Numbered from the stretch's first letter, positions 8,562-18,735 are shown. The stretch: 64,000 nucleotides of DNA from Candidatus Calescibacterium sp. (GCA_025060505.1 JANXBU010000001.1:288418-352417); one strand, 5' to 3'. Made by a program: numbers and translations. The notes: a model not told the origin generated them from the letters alone.

Positions 8562-10919
8562 ATGAAAGAAAAAAGAATAACGATTCCTTTGATACCTTTA
8601 AGGGATCTCGTAGCGTTTCCACACATAGTTATGCCTCTTATAGTTGGGCGACCAAAATCTTTAAAATCACTTGAAGAAGCCTTGTTATCAGACGAAAAAC
8701 TGATATTCCTTCCAACTCAGAAAAATTCAAAAGTGAATGATCCAAAAGAACAAGATATATACGCAATTGGAACTATATGCAAAATAAAGGGACACCAAAA
8801 AATGCCAAATGATAACAGCAAAATTGTCGTTGAAGGACTTAAAAGAGGGAAACTCATTTCTTTTATAGATAAAGGAGAAATGTATTTAGGTGAAATTGAA
8901 GTTCTTGAAGATACGAACGCTGACCTTCCAGAAAACAAAAATCTTGTTAAAGATGTAATAGATTTATTCAAAAGTTTAAGCAAGCATCTGAATATTTCTC
9001 CTGAGTACACAGATGTTCTATATAGCATAAAAGATCCTGGTGAGGTCACAGATGTTATAGCAGCACAACTTTCAATTCCTGTTGAGAAAAAACAAAGCAT
9101 ACTGGAAGAAACAGATGTAAACAAAAGACTGAAACAGATAAAAACAATATTGGAAACAGAACTTGAAAATATAACATCTGAAAGAAAATCCAGAAGTAAA
9201 GGGAGAATAAGAACCGAAAGCAGTGGCATTTTTGGACAAGGAAGCTTTGAACAGGATGAATGGAGAGAAGAAATAGAAGCTCTTGAAAGAAAGGCAGAGG
9301 AAAAGGATTTACCGGAGAAAGTCAAAGAAGTTGTACTGAAAGAGGTAAGAAAGCTCAAGCTGATGACACCGCTCGCAGCCGAAGCTACAGTTGTTAGAAA
9401 CTATGTTGATTGGCTACTTTCTTTACCATGGACCGAAAGAAGTGAAGAGAAATTAGATCTGAAAGAAGCAAAAAAGGTTCTCGATGAAGATCACTGGGGA
9501 CTTGAAAAAGTTAAGGAAAGAATAATTGAGTTTTTGGCTGTCAGAAAACTCGCTGGTCCATCAAAAGCACCAATTTTGTGTCTTGTTGGACCACCCGGGG
9601 TTGGAAAGACATCCTTAGGTAGATCGATAGCAAAATCAACAAATAGGAAATTCGTCAGGCTTTCTCTTGGAGGTGTAAGAGATGAAGCAGAAATAAGAGG
9701 ACATAGAAGAACATACATAGGAGCACTCCCGGGAAGAATTATTCAGATGATGAAGAAAGCTGGAACAAAAAACCCAGTATTCCTTCTTGATGAAATAGAC
9801 AAACTTTGTGCAGACTTCAGAGGAGATCCAGCAGCTGCTCTACTCGAGGTTCTTGATCCGGAACAGAATCATTCTTTCCTTGACCACTATATTGACATAG
9901 AATATGATCTTTCCGAGGTCTTTTTCATTTGCACCGCGAATACCACTTACACAATACCCCCTGCCCTTTTAGATAGAATGGAGGTTATCAGAATCCCCGG
10001 ATACACTGAGCAAGAGAAATATGAAATAGCAAAGAGATTCATAATTCCAAAGCAGGAGAAGAATTCCGGATTGAAGGAAGGGACATGTGATTTTTCAAAA
10101 GATGCTACGATGAAGATAATAAGAGAATACACAAGAGAAGCCGGTGTGAGAAATCTCGAAAGAGAAATAGGAAATGTTATAAGAAAAATAGCAAAAAAGA
10201 TAGTTGAAGAAGGAATAGATCTTGAATCAAACCCGAAGTTCAAAGTGACTCCTAAGGATATTTTGAAATTCCTTGGTCCACCTAAATTCAAACCTTCTGA
10301 TGTTGATACAAAAGCGCTTGTGGGAATAGCCAGAGGTCTTGCTTGGACAGAGTTTGGCGGAGATGTTCTTATGATTGAGGTCTCAATAATACCCGGTTCA
10401 GGTAGGCTCACAATAACTGGAAAACTCGGAGATGTAATGCAAGAATCTGTAAAAGCAGCTATAACATATGTTAGATCTAGATCGAAAGAACTTGGAATAG
10501 ATCCTGAATTCTACTCAAAGACAGATATACACGTTCACGTACCAGAGGGAGCTGTTCCGAAAGACGGTCCATCTGCTGGTATCACAATAGCTACTGCAAT
10601 TGTTTCAGCTCTTACGAAGATACCCGTTAGACCAGACGTTTCTATGACAGGAGAAATAACGTTGAGGGGGAGAATTCTACCCATTGGAGGGGTTAAAGAA
10701 AAGCTACTTGCAGCACACAGATACAACATAAAAACTGTGCTGGTACCAAAGGAGAATGAAAAAGACCTTGAAGATGTTCCAAAAGAAGTGTTGAAAACTT
10801 TGAACATAAAGATGGTAGAGCATATGGATGAGGTGATAGAGCTAGCACTTGAAGCTCCTGCTGAGAAGATATGGAAAGGTAAAGGAGTATCTATTGAAGA
10901 AGGTAGATCTCCTCATTGA
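8562..10919 (+). CDS. lon: ATP-dependent Lon protease
   Basis: Cytoplasmic AAA+ serine protease that degrades damaged and regulatory proteins. The N-terminal substrate-binding domain covers about residues 6-200. The AAA+ module has Walker A GPPGVGKT at 343-350 and a Walker [11 protein letters not shown]. The protease domain has the Ser-Lys dyad: S671 in PKDGPSAG and K714 in GGVKEK, with the same 43-residue spacing as in E. coli Lon. The length of 785 aa is typical. The start has a clear AAGGAGG site at about 8-nt spacing. The 200-bp upstream spacer is AT-rich, and I found no CIRCE or other heat-shock operator in it. Confidence 0.97.
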   Translation: MKEKRITIPLIPLRDLVAFPHIVMPLIVGRPKSLKSLEEALLSDEKLIFLPTQKNSKVNDPKEQDIYAIGTICKIKGHQKMPNDNSKIVVEGLKRGKLISFIDKGEMYLGEIEVLEDTNADLPENKNLVKDVIDLFKSLSKHLNISPEYTDVLYSIKDPGEVTDVIAAQLSIPVEKKQSILEETDVNKRLKQIKTILETELENITSERKSRSKGRIRTESSGIFGQGSFEQDEWREEIEALERKAEEKDLPEKVKEVVLKEVRKLKLMTPLAAEATVVRNYVDWLLSLPWTERSEEKLDLKEAKKVLDEDHWGLEKVKERIIEFLAVRKLAGPSKAPILCLVGPPGVGKTSLGRSIAKSTNRKFVRLSLGGVRDEAEIRGHRRTYIGALPGRIIQMMKKAGTKNPVFLLDEIDKLCADFRGDPAAALLEVLDPEQNHSFLDHYIDIEYDLSEVFFICTANTTYTIPPALLDRMEVIRIPGYTEQEKYEIAKRFIIPKQEKNSGLKEGTCDFSKDATMKIIREYTREAGVRNLEREIGNVIRKIAKKIVEEGIDLESNPKFKVTPKDILKFLGPPKFKPSDVDTKALVGIARGLAWTEFGGDVLMIEVSIIPGSGRLTITGKLGDVMQESVKAAITYVRSRSKELGIDPEFYSKTDIHVHVPEGAVPKDGPSAGITIATAIVSALTKIPVRPDVSMTGEITLRGRILPIGGVKEKLLAAHRYNIKTVLVPKENEKDLEDVPKEVLKTLNIKMVEHMDEVIELALEAPAEKIWKGKGVSIEEGRSPH

Positions 10920-11030
10920 TTCTCAAAGGGAGCCATAAAAATTGAACGCTGTAAATGTTAAACTTTTCAAAATTTGCTTCTAGAACCTGTTAACTGATTA
11001 ATTTGTCTTTCTGATTAATTTGTTCTCCAA

Positions 11031-11118
11031 GCCGAGGTGGCGGAATTGGTAGACGCGTCGTCTTGAGGGGGCGATGGGAGTTAATCCCGTGCGGGTTCAA
11101 GTCCCGCCCTCGGCACCA
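11031..11118 (+). tRNA. tRNA-Leu (anticodon GAG)
   Basis: The acceptor arm GCCGAGG pairs with CCTCGGC, the 3' ACCA is encoded, the D-loop has GGCGGAATTGGTAGACGC and the T-arm is GCGGGTTCAAGTCCCGC. The long variable arm (GGGAGTTAATCCC) marks a class II tRNA. The 7-nt anticodon loop TTGAGGG gives GAG at 11065-11067, reading CUC/CUU leucine codons. Directly upstream a 13-bp element, CTGATTAATTTGT, occurs twice (10994 and 11111-numbered as 11011-11023). Confidence 0.95.
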
Positions 11119-11339
11119 ATATCAGTTACAAACATCAGATAATCTTTTTCAATACAATACATTGAATTCAAAAACAGCTACACACAATCTTGCAATCGCA
11201 ACAAAGCACTTTAAAGACCAAGCTGCTCAGAAGCTATTTCTGAAAATAAAACTGTTTCAAAAAACACAAAAATCATCAAAAAATATTATGATTAAAATTA
11301 GTTGGCAATACCAACTAATATAAAGGAGGTAAAAGCAAT
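11119..11339. other. Spacer between tRNA-Leu and cytochrome P460
   Basis: No gene is supported. The open frame running through the tRNA into this spacer is fortuitous. An AAAGGAGGT ribosome site for the next gene is at its end. Confidence 0.5.
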
Positions 11340-11867
11340 ATGAAAACATCAGGATATAACTTGAAAAATAGCTTGTCAGCAAAGGCAGCTTCATTCGCTC
11401 TTATCGTCTCTGTTCTAGCTGTATACAAAATAAGTACAGCTGAAAGACAATATTTTCCAACCGATTATAGAAAATGGCACCATGCCAAAACGATGATTCT
11501 GGAAGAAGGACATCCACTGTACGAAGCTTTTGGAGGGATTCACCATGTATATGCCAATGACAAAGCCTACAAATCAATAAATAAAGGTGCTGGAAGAAAA
11601 TTTGAGGATGGCTCCGTTCTTGTTTTTGATCTGCTTGATGTGAGGAAGGAAGGAAACGCTGTTATTGAGGGAAAAAGAAAAGTTCTAGCATATATGAGAA
11701 AAAACTCAAAAGATAAGAGTCTAGAAAAAACGGGTGGATGGGAATATAAAGCCTTTGGAGGAGGAGATCCAAAAAATCAGATTGTAAACGATCCAGTAGC
11801 ACAATGCCACAACTGTCATATGCAAGTTAAAGATAATGATTTCGTGTTCACCGAGTGGAGAGAATAA
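11340..11867 (+). CDS. Cytochrome P460 family c-type heme protein
   Basis: P460 cytochromes are periplasmic mono-heme proteins; the characterised ones oxidise hydroxylamine or NO. The first 35 residues are a signal peptide (hydrophobic 17-29). The family core is clear: RKWHHAK, EEGHPLYEAFGGIHHVYAN, FEDGSVLVFDLL, TGGWEYKAFGG, and the heme site C156-H-N-C159-H160 near the C-terminus followed by DFVFTEWRE. The length of 175 aa is normal. It has one of the best Shine-Dalgarno sites in the window (AAAGGAGGT). It stands alone, with no nitrogen-cycle genes near, so a detoxification role is only inferred from the family. Confidence 0.9.
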   Translation: MKTSGYNLKNSLSAKAASFALIVSVLAVYKISTAERQYFPTDYRKWHHAKTMILEEGHPLYEAFGGIHHVYANDKAYKSINKGAGRKFEDGSVLVFDLLDVRKEGNAVIEGKRKVLAYMRKNSKDKSLEKTGGWEYKAFGGGDPKNQIVNDPVAQCHNCHMQVKDNDFVFTEWRE

Positions 11868-12183
11868 ATACAATTTGCTTTTTGCATAGCCGTAATCCTA
11901 AAAAGAAAAGCAAAATCTCTTATTTAGAGAAAGTTCTATGCTCTAGAGAGAATTTTATGTTTGATACAAAGGATTAACCGTCTGTAAAAACTTTGTATCA
12001 CATCATCTTCGTATCACATCATCTTCTTATTAATAAAACACATCTTATAGGAAAAACTCCATTATGTATAAAGAGCTGCGTATATACAAAAATAGCAGGC
12101 AGTTCATATACTACTGTATCAATCCTGATTGTATGATTTTTTGAAACATAGCTTATAAAATCCTAAAAGGGAGGTTCAAGGAT
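11868..12183. other. Intergenic region with hairpin and repeat
   Basis: No gene is seen. A 9-bp inverted pair TTTGCTTTT (11874-11882) / AAAAGCAAA (11906-11914) follows the P460 stop. A 10-bp perfect inverted pair TGATACAAAG (11962-11971) / CTTTGTATCA (11991-12000) follows with a 19-nt loop. The next gene has a GGGAGG ribosome site. Confidence 0.45.
11995..12026 (+). repeat. 16-bp perfect tandem duplication
   Basis: GTATCACATCATCTTC occurs twice head to tail at 11995-12010 and 12011-12026. The first copy overlaps the right arm of the inverted repeat. Confidence 0.9.
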
Positions 12184-13596
12184 ATGTATAGAATAGAAAA
12201 AGATACATTAGGAGAGGTCAAAGTTCCTGAGGAAAGCTACTGGGGAGCTCAAACACAAAGAGCAATTGAAAACTTTCCCATCAGCGGATGGACAATACCA
12301 TACGAAATGATAAAATCAATAGCAGCAATAAAACTTGGAGCTGCGAAGGCAAACTATGAACTTGGTCTTATAGATGAGAAAATAAAAAATGCAATATGTC
12401 AAGCAGCAGAAGAAATATATAGTGGAAAGATGAAAGATAACTTTCCTATTGATGTTTTCCAAACAGGTTCAGGAACATCAACAAATATGAATGTAAACGA
12501 AGTAATAGCAAACAGAGCAAACGAAATTCTTGGATTTGGGAAAGGTAAAAAATTTCCGGTTCATCCAAACGACCATGTAAATAAATGTCAATCTTCAAAC
12601 GATGTTATACCCTCCTCCATAAGTGTATCAGCTGTTTTACTTATTAAAAATGAACTCATACCATCAATGAAAGAACTATCTGATATACTATCAGACAAAC
12701 AGAAAGAATTTAAGAATGTAGTCAAAATAGGAAGAACTCATCTTATGGATGCAACACCCGTGACGCTCGGACAAGAATTCTCCGGATATAAGGAACAGGT
12801 CTTACACTCAATTGAATTAGTTCAGAGTTATATTCCAAGACTTTCTGAAATAGCCCTTGGTGGAACAGCTGTTGGAACAGGAATAAATGCACATCCAAAT
12901 TTTCCTAAGCTTGCCATAAAGTACATATCAGAATTTGTTGGACATGATTTCAAAGAAACGAGAAACCATTTCTTTTCACAGGCTACACAAGATAACATTG
13001 TTGCCCTATCAGGAATTATCAGAACCTATGCGGTCGCATTGTTCAAGATTGCAAATGATTTAAGATGGATGTCCTCCGGTCCAAGATGTGGTCTTGCAGA
13101 AATAGAACTACCATCACTTCAACCCGGCTCCTCAATAATGCCCGGAAAAGTAAACCCAGTTATACCAGAATCAACAATGATGGTCTGCGCACATGTTATA
13201 GGATCAGATACATCAATAGTCATAGGTGGTATGAACGGAAATTTTGAACTTAACACATTTTTGCCAATAATAGGTTATCACATAGTAAACTCAATAAAAA
13301 TTCTATCGTCAGCAACAAGAAACTTAGCCACCAAATGCATAGCTGGAATAAAGCCGAACACTCAAAAAATGGCGGAGCTTCTGGAGTGGTCAATGTCTCT
13401 GGTTACTCCTCTTGCACTGAAAATTGGATACGATAAAGCAGCTGAGTTAGCTAAAAGATCGGTCCTTGAAGGAAAAACGGTAAGACAACTTGTCAAGGAA
13501 CTGAAAATACTTCCAGATGATGATATAGATAAAGTACTGGATCCAAAATCTATGCTTGAGCCAAATGCTGAAATAGTTGGAAGCGGAGGTGGATAA
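12184..13596 (+). CDS. fumC: Fumarate hydratase, class II
   Basis: Hydrates fumarate to malate in the TCA cycle. It is a class II, iron-free fumarase: FQTGSGTSTNMN at residues 92-103, GRTHLMDATPVTLGQEF in the middle, and the superfamily signature GSSIMPGKVNP at 315-325, containing the catalytic serine loop. At 470 aa it is standard length. The closely related aspartate ammonia-lyase is the main alternative; the fumarase-type NMNVNEVIANRA run and the C-terminal half favour FumC. A GGGAGG site precedes the ATG. It appears to be monocistronic, with cobI starting 48 bp later behind its own TAAAAT box. Confidence 0.95.
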   Translation: MYRIEKDTLGEVKVPEESYWGAQTQRAIENFPISGWTIPYEMIKSIAAIKLGAAKANYELGLIDEKIKNAICQAAEEIYSGKMKDNFPIDVFQTGSGTSTNMNVNEVIANRANEILGFGKGKKFPVHPNDHVNKCQSSNDVIPSSISVSAVLLIKNELIPSMKELSDILSDKQKEFKNVVKIGRTHLMDATPVTLGQEFSGYKEQVLHSIELVQSYIPRLSEIALGGTAVGTGINAHPNFPKLAIKYISEFVGHDFKETRNHFFSQATQDNIVALSGIIRTYAVALFKIANDLRWMSSGPRCGLAEIELPSLQPGSSIMPGKVNPVIPESTMMVCAHVIGSDTSIVIGGMNGNFELNTFLPIIGYHIVNSIKILSSATRNLATKCIAGIKPNTQKMAELLEWSMSLVTPLALKIGYDKAAELAKRSVLEGKTVRQLVKELKILPDDDIDKVLDPKSMLEPNAEIVGSGGG

Positions 13597-13632
13597 TCAA
13601 AAAACTATAACTTTAAAATAATTTCTATAAAT

Positions 13633-13638
13633 TAAAAT
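13633..13638 (+). promoter_or_regulatory. Putative -10 box, leaderless type
   Basis: TAAAAT ends 6 nt before the cobI ATG at 13645; no Shine-Dalgarno is present. Confidence 0.35.
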
Positions 13639-13644
13639 TCAGCT

Positions 13645-14367
13645 ATGCTGAAACTCTTTTGTGTTGGAGTTGGACCTGGTGATCCAAAGCTTCTCACCAT
13701 AAAAGGAAAGGAAATAATTGAGTCATCCGATGTCGTATTTGCTCCAATCAAATCTGTTCACTCTGAAAGTTTTGCACTTGAGATTGTAAGGAAAATTATA
13801 GATCTTGATAACAAAGTTGTGGTTAAACTAATCTTCCCTATGACGACCAAAGAAGATAGACTTATACCATATTGGAACAAAGCATATGATGAAATAAGAA
13901 AGAATGTTCTTGAAGGAAAAAACTGTGTCTTTCTTGTAGAAGGAGATCCGCTGATATACTCAACATTCAATAGCATACTGAAGATTATAAATGAAAAAAA
14001 GGAGTTTGAAGTTGAAATAATTCCCGGAATATCTTCCTTTCAGATTATGTCTTCCCGTATTAAGATTCCAGTTGTAGACGGCGATGAGGTTTTGGTTATA
14101 GCTCCGGCATCTTATACAGAAAGTTCTGGATGCAGAACAGCAAAACTGCGCGAAGACTTCCCAAAGATTTTAGAGATAGCTAATACAGTTTTCATTATGA
14201 AAGCCGGGAGAGTCATAAATGATATAATCCAAAATAAAAATGGATTTGATGGATTCTTCGGAGAGTTGTGTGGAACAGAATCCGAGTTCATCACAGAGAT
14301 TAATCCAGAGCTACAAAACAGAGCAAATCACTATTTTTCAACAGTTCTATTAAAGAAGAAAGGTTAA
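13645..14367 (+). CDS. cobI: Precorrin-2 / cobalt-factor II C20-methyltransferase
   Basis: Transfers a methyl group from SAM to C20 of the corrin precursor in cobalamin synthesis (CobI in the aerobic, CbiL in the anaerobic pathway). It belongs to the tetrapyrrole methylase family: VGVGPGDPKLLTIKG at residues 7-21, VEGDPLIYSTF at 98-108, PGISSFQ and a late TVFIMKAGR strand. The length of 240 aa is normal. The presence of a CbiX-type chelatase at 58.5 kb suggests the early-cobalt (anaerobic) route, so CbiL would be the functional name. No other corrin ring gene is adjacent, so the pathway is dispersed. Confidence 0.9.
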   Translation: MLKLFCVGVGPGDPKLLTIKGKEIIESSDVVFAPIKSVHSESFALEIVRKIIDLDNKVVVKLIFPMTTKEDRLIPYWNKAYDEIRKNVLEGKNCVFLVEGDPLIYSTFNSILKIINEKKEFEVEIIPGISSFQIMSSRIKIPVVDGDEVLVIAPASYTESSGCRTAKLREDFPKILEIANTVFIMKAGRVINDIIQNKNGFDGFFGELCGTESEFITEINPELQNRANHYFSTVLLKKKG

Positions 14368-14477
14368 TTGAAAAATTCATCATCTAACATATCATATCAA
14401 ATTCAAAATTTTAGAATTCTGGTAAATATAGAAAAACAGGTCATTTCTTTGAAATTTAAAATTGTATATTTGCCAAA

Positions 14478-15110
14478 TCATCTTTGTCTTATCTTAAAAG
14501 AGACAAGAACTACATCTGTTTCAAGGTCTATATCTTCATCTTTTCTGAGAGGAATTCTTATTGAGAAATCCTGAAATCTACCCTGTATATCTATTATCTC
14601 TGTATATATGACATCTCTCTCTTTCAGTTTTCCCTCTAATCCAGTCGCCATAACATAAGGGGGACTGACGGAAAAAGAATAAAAATAGTTATCTGGAACA
14701 TTTCCAACTATATCTGGTAAAACACGCAGGTATTTAGAATACATTCTTTGAAATTCAACATTTATAATTTTTGGCGAAACCGATGAAACCGAACAGAAGG
14801 GAATAGACTTTACAAGTTCAGATGTATCTATGTTTAACAGAAAAATAACACTTCTGATAAGATTGGACGTTACATCAACCTGTACATCCACAGTCCTATC
14901 ATTTTTTAATATGCCCATTAGTATATGGGAGCAGCTGTATCTAACAGAGAAATTCAAATTCTTTTGAACTGGATGAAAACCTTGTGGCAAATTCACAAGC
15001 TCCACTTTATATAACAAATCATAGTCAAATCTTATTACGAAAACAGAGTAAATTACTGATAAAGATGCAAAAAGTAGAGCAACAATATTCGCAAATATTT
15101 TCCTCTTCAT
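14478..15110 (-). CDS. YbbR-like domain protein
   Basis: A single N-terminal membrane segment (about residues 6-27) is followed by an extracytoplasmic beta-rich region. The last repeat is the best match to YbbR: SVSPPYVMATGLEGKLKERD, then TEIIDIQGRFQDFSIRIPL, mirroring the SP-x-V-x-V-G ... I-T-x-x-I-D-L pattern. YbbR proteins usually accompany and regulate the diadenylate cyclase CdaA, but no cyclase gene is adjacent here. Two or three degenerate repeats may be present in 210 residues. The start has no clear ribosome site. It is convergent with cobI. Confidence 0.6.
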   Translation of the reverse strand: MKRKIFANIVALLFASLSVIYSVFVIRFDYDLLYKVELVNLPQGFHPVQKNLNFSVRYSCSHILMGILKNDRTVDVQVDVTSNLIRSVIFLLNIDTSELVKSIPFCSVSSVSPKIINVEFQRMYSKYLRVLPDIVGNVPDNYFYSFSVSPPYVMATGLEGKLKERDVIYTEIIDIQGRFQDFSIRIPLRKDEDIDLETDVVLVSFKIRQR

Positions 15111-15262
15111 AATTATGCTCTTACATATTATGAAATAATACTCTTAGTTAAGTAAAATCTAATAAATTCATATATTCGTACTTAGTTTAGCAACTCAAAT
15201 ATCCTGACTTATCTGTGTTTGTTATTTTGTATCCGGAACTGTTTTTCTTGCTATCCTTCACT

Positions 15263-15658
15263 CTATTCAGACCATATATCCTCTTGAATCTGATATTCTT
15301 CATATTCCATAAATTCCTCATCTGTGAAGTAATCTTCATCTGTGAAATAATTCTCTGTTTCATCAAACATTTGCTCAAACATAAAATCATACTCATATAA
15401 TGGATCCTCAAAAAGTTGAATTTCATTCTGATATATAAATATATCTAGAGGATCGAAATTGTCCTGAATTCCTCTCTCTATCTGACTCTTGTAGTAATTT
15501 TTCTTTTTTGGATTTTCAATCCTCAATTCGTTTCTCCAATCTATTTGTATAAATGTTACCACCAAAAGCAAAATTGTTGTGAGGAAAAAATACTTTACGA
15601 CATTCGCAATTGTTTTAAATAAAATAGTTTTTAATTTGAGTATAGGTTCGTCAATCAT
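15263..15658 (-). CDS. Hypothetical single-span membrane protein with acidic tail
   Basis: I do not recognise this protein. Residues 15-40 form one hydrophobic segment (YFFLTTILLLVVTFI), so the N-terminus is probably cytoplasmic and the remainder extracytoplasmic. The last 50 residues are extremely acidic and aromatic (Asp/Glu/Tyr/Phe). They include a six-residue duplication, YFTDED/YFTDEE, produced by an 18-bp tandem repeat. It lies upstream of the YbbR-like gene on the same strand, with about 150 bp between them, and is divergent from spoIID with 54 bp between the starts. A competing shorter frame (15187-15426) has no protein-like features. Confidence 0.45.
   Translation of the reverse strand: MIDEPILKLKTILFKTIANVVKYFFLTTILLLVVTFIQIDWRNELRIENPKKKNYYKSQIERGIQDNFDPLDIFIYQNEIQLFEDPLYEYDFMFEQMFDETENYFTDEDYFTDEEFMEYEEYQIQEDIWSE
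15318..15353. repeat. 18-bp imperfect tandem repeat
   Basis: TCATCTGTGAAGTAATCT at 15318 is followed by TCATCTGTGAAATAATTC from 15336. It is in frame with the acidic tail of the hypothetical membrane protein. Confidence 0.8.
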
Positions 15659-15700
15659 ATTCCTCGATGAATATATATTTATTCATTAATTTTAATTTTT

Positions 15701-15706
15701 TAAAAT
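15701..15706 (+). promoter_or_regulatory. Putative -10 box, leaderless type
   Basis: TAAAAT ends 6 nt before the ATG at 15713, with no ribosome-binding sequence between them. Confidence 0.35.
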
Positions 15707-15712
15707 TTCTAT

Positions 15713-16579
15713 ATGAAGTTCTTGTATTTTGTTCAGATCTCTGTTTTCGTACTGATTTTCCCGAAACCTTCAGATTCTTTGAATATAACCTTAGACAAAG
15801 ATGGGAGAAGATATGAGATAGATATAGAGAAATATATTGAAGGAGTAGTTTCTGGAGAAATACCAGAAAGTTGGCCAGACGAAACTATAAAGGCGCAAGC
15901 TGTTGTATCACGTTCGTATGCTCTATACATATATAACAATGAAAGAAAAATCATCAGAGGAGATACAAGGGATCAAGTCTGGAAGCAAAAGACATCTACA
16001 AGAATATCTAGGCTTGTCGGCGAAACACGCGGATGGGTTTTGTTATTTCAAGATGGCTCTATTGCACCGGGTTTCTTCCATTCAACGTGCGGTGGCACCA
16101 CCGAAAATGCTTGGGAAATGTGGGGAGGAGACAGAAGACTTGATGAAATTGTGTCTGTCAGATGCACAAAATGTTATGAATCTCCTCTATTCTTCTGGAA
16201 AAAAAGAATAAAGATTGAGGAAATAAGAAAATACTCAAAAAAACAAGACGATCCATTGTATGATAAAATAATGGAAATTTCCGACATTCCAAAAAATAAC
16301 TTGATATATATTGAAAAGTCTTCTTCCGGGAGAGCTATCAAATTTTTCTTTCTTGATACAATGAATATTTTGCATTACAGAGACATAAGGGATATTCTAC
16401 CAAGTAATTTCTTTGAATATGAAATCTTCGGAGATACAATACAATTTTATGGTAGAGGTTGGGGACACGGTGTCGGGATGTGTCAATGGGGGGCTAAAAG
16501 ACTTGCAGAGGAAGGATTCAACTGGAAAGATATTATAAGGTTTTATTTTCCAAAGCTACAATTGAAGAAAATCTACTAA
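15713..16579 (+). CDS. SpoIID/LytB domain protein (peptidoglycan-associated)
   Basis: SpoIID is a lytic transglycosylase acting on denuded glycan strands; relatives occur in many non-sporulating bacteria, where they act in the envelope. A signal peptide covers residues 1-22. The family core is visible: IEKYIEGVVSGEIPESWPDE, then KAQAVVSRSYAL, then HSTCGGTTENAWEMWGG and the C-terminal GRGWGHGVGMCQWGAKRLAEEG. The central Cys-containing SVRCTKCYESPLFFW segment is also typical. It is nearly full length at 288 aa. There are no sporulation genes around it, so a general wall-remodelling role is more likely. The downstream gene is convergent, 18 bp away. Confidence 0.9.
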   Translation: MKFLYFVQISVFVLIFPKPSDSLNITLDKDGRRYEIDIEKYIEGVVSGEIPESWPDETIKAQAVVSRSYALYIYNNERKIIRGDTRDQVWKQKTSTRISRLVGETRGWVLLFQDGSIAPGFFHSTCGGTTENAWEMWGGDRRLDEIVSVRCTKCYESPLFFWKKRIKIEEIRKYSKKQDDPLYDKIMEISDIPKNNLIYIEKSSSGRAIKFFFLDTMNILHYRDIRDILPSNFFEYEIFGDTIQFYGRGWGHGVGMCQWGAKRLAEEGFNWKDIIRFYFPKLQLKKIY

Positions 16580-16597
16580 ACAAAGGTGCGGACCTAT

Positions 16598-17074
16598 CTA
16601 CTCTTTGAACTCTTTGAATTCTGGTATTTTTGAGAGTTCATCTATTGTAAGAATGAATCTTTGCGGAGAGAAGACTTCATAAACATCTGTCATCTGCAAA
16701 GCTCCCGTCGGGCAAGCTTCAACACAGTAGCCACAGAAGATACATTTAAGTATATCTATATTGAAAACTCTTGGATGCCTCACTTTTTCTGGATGTGGTT
16801 CTCCAACTATAAAGATTATATCTACTGGACATGCTGCTGCACAGAATTCGCAAGCAACACATTTTTCTATGTCAAGATAATGTCTTCCCCTGTAATTCTT
16901 TGGAAGTTCTTTCCTCTCTTCTGGATACCTTAAAGTTACCTTCTTTCCGAAAAGATGCTCTAATGTAACTTTGAAACCTCCACTAATACTCGCATAAGCT
17001 TTTTCAACAAAGCTTATTTTATCTCTTTCTACATTCTTTACCTTTGTTCCCTCCGGAATTATGATGTCCTCCAT
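16598..17074 (-). CDS. NuoI-like 2[4Fe-4S] ferredoxin subunit
   Basis: Resembles subunit I of NADH-quinone oxidoreductase, which relays electrons through two [4Fe-4S] clusters to the quinone site. The two binding motifs are C72/C75/C78 with C82, and C111/C114/C117 with C121, each of the C-x2-C-x2-C-x3-CP type. The 40-residue N-terminal part, with GGFKVTLEHLFGKKVTLRYPEE before the first cluster, is characteristic of NuoI and distinguishes it from small ferredoxins. No other complex I gene is in the window, so it may serve a dispersed complex I or another membrane oxidoreductase. It is convergent with spoIID. Confidence 0.85.
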   Translation of the reverse strand: MEDIIIPEGTKVKNVERDKISFVEKAYASISGGFKVTLEHLFGKKVTLRYPEERKELPKNYRGRHYLDIEKCVACEFCAAACPVDIIFIVGEPHPEKVRHPRVFNIDILKCIFCGYCVEACPTGALQMTDVYEVFSPQRFILTIDELSKIPEFKEFKE

Positions 17075-17247
17075 TTCTTTGGAAATTTAAGAATTTTTTT
17101 GAAGTCCATATCTTTACCAAGAATCTTTATGAGAAACAAGCTAATCTTTTTGAAAATGATTTGCACGAATAAAGTGGGTTCATTTAATTTTCAAATATAA
17201 AAATCTTCAAAAACGCAAAGTTTAAAAACAATTATTAAAGATTTTAT

Positions 17248-18711
17248 ATGGAAGCTTTAAAAGAAATTCCTTTATATATAACATTTGATGATATTCTTAT
17301 CTTACCAAATTATTCAGAAATCCTACCTAGCGAGGTAAATCTTGAAACGAGGTTGACAAGAAATATAAAGCTCAATATTCCAATAATATCAGCAGCGATG
17401 GATACTGTAACAGAGAATGAGATGGCCATAGAGATATCAAAAGCAGGAGGGATTGGAATAATACACAGGAATCTTACATCGGATGAACAAGCAAAAGAGG
17501 TTGAGAAAGTTAAAAAATATCATTCGTGGATAATTACAAATCCGCTTTATGTTGAGGAGAACACAACAGTTGGTGAGGCTTTGAAGATAATGAGGCAACA
17601 GAATATATCAGGTCTTCCTGTTGTAAAGAACGGTTTCCTTGTGGGAATAGTTACTTCAAGAGATCTGAGATTTGAGAATGATACAGGCAAGAAAGTAAAA
17701 GAAGTTATGACTCCAAAAGAGAAGTTAATAGTTCTGAAAGAAGGTAATGTATCCCAGGAAGAGGCAAAAAGAAAAATGCATCAGTATAAAATAGAAAAAC
17801 TTCCCGTTGTAGATGACGAATTTAGACTGAAAGGTCTTATCACTCTCAAAGACATAAGAAAAGATGAGGAGAATCCTATGGCTCTGAAAGATTCTCAGGG
17901 AAGATTAATTGTTGGAGCTGCTGTTGGGGTTGGAGAAAAAGAAATAGAAAGAGTTGAGAAACTTATAGAAGCTGGAGTTGATGTTATTGTTGTAGATTCT
18001 GCTCACGGACACTCCAAAGGTGTTATAGATATGGTAAAGAAGATAAAGGAAAAATTTGATATAGATGTTATAGGAGGAAATGTTGCAACTGCCGATGGAG
18101 CAAGAGCGATGGTTGAAGCAGGGGCAGATGCAATAAAGGTTGGAGTTGGAGCCGGTTCAATATGTACTACAAGAATTGTTACAGGTGTAGGAGTTCCTCA
18201 GGTAAGTGCTGTTATGGAGTGTTACTCTGTTGCAAAAAAATACAGTATACCAATAATATCTGATGGAGGAATTAGGTATCCAGGAGATATTGCAAAAGCT
18301 CTTTCTGTTGGTGCCGATTCTGTTATGCTTGGAAATATGCTCGCAGGAACAGATGAAGCTCCCGGAGAAAAAGTTATAAGAGATGGCAGACCATATAAAA
18401 TATACAGAGGAATGGGCTCTGAAGATGCCATAAAGGAAGGTGTCCTCAAAGGTGTCAGATCAAGATACCTTGGTGGGAACGATATTCTACCTGAAGGTGT
18501 TGTTGGAGCCGTGCCTTACAAAGGTTCTGTAAGATACATAATATCAAACATCGTAAAAGCTATAAAAGCAAGCTTCGGATATGTTGGAGCAAAGGATATC
18601 AATGAATTCAAGAAAAAAGCAAAAATAATAAAGATAACAGAAGCTGGATATAAAGAATCACACGTCCACGATATTCAGATAATAAAAGATACATCAACAA
18701 CAATATATTGA
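17248..18711 (+). CDS. guaB: Inosine-5'-monophosphate dehydrogenase
   Basis: Oxidises IMP to XMP with NAD+, the committed step in GMP synthesis. The TIM barrel starts with [15 protein letters not shown]. The two CBS domains are inserted at about residues 95-210. The catalytic loop is [18 protein letters not shown] with C306 as nucleophile. The flap and IMP-binding [22 protein letters not shown] and YRGMGS motifs are all intact. The length of 487 aa is normal. No Shine-Dalgarno is seen; TATTAA lies 9 nt before the ATG. The isomerase-like gene starts 24 bp downstream, so guaB probably heads a three-gene operon. Confidence 0.97.
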   Translation: MEALKEIPLYITFDDILILPNYSEILPSEVNLETRLTRNIKLNIPIISAAMDTVTENEMAIEISKAGGIGIIHRNLTSDEQAKEVEKVKKYHSWIITNPLYVEENTTVGEALKIMRQQNISGLPVVKNGFLVGIVTSRDLRFENDTGKKVKEVMTPKEKLIVLKEGNVSQEEAKRKMHQYKIEKLPVVDDEFRLKGLITLKDIRKDEENPMALKDSQGRLIVGAAVGVGEKEIERVEKLIEAGVDVIVVDSAHGHSKGVIDMVKKIKEKFDIDVIGGNVATADGARAMVEAGADAIKVGVGAGSICTTRIVTGVGVPQVSAVMECYSVAKKYSIPIISDGGIRYPGDIAKALSVGADSVMLGNMLAGTDEAPGEKVIRDGRPYKIYRGMGSEDAIKEGVLKGVRSRYLGGNDILPEGVVGAVPYKGSVRYIISNIVKAIKASFGYVGAKDINEFKKKAKIIKITEAGYKESHVHDIQIIKDTSTTIY

Positions 18712-18735
18712 AGCTATATAAAAATTTAAATAAAA

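Noticed and set aside
11063-11323. Open frame starting inside tRNA-Leu
   Set aside because: It reads through the tRNA structure and low-complexity spacer; no ribosome site or protein-like features.
11962-12000. Rho-independent terminator
   Set aside because: The 10-bp inverted repeat has a 19-nt loop, an A/T-rich stem and no following U-tract; it may be structural or chance.
15187-15426. Minus-strand 79-codon frame
   Set aside because: It overlaps the acidic-tail protein frame and has no membrane or domain features of its own.
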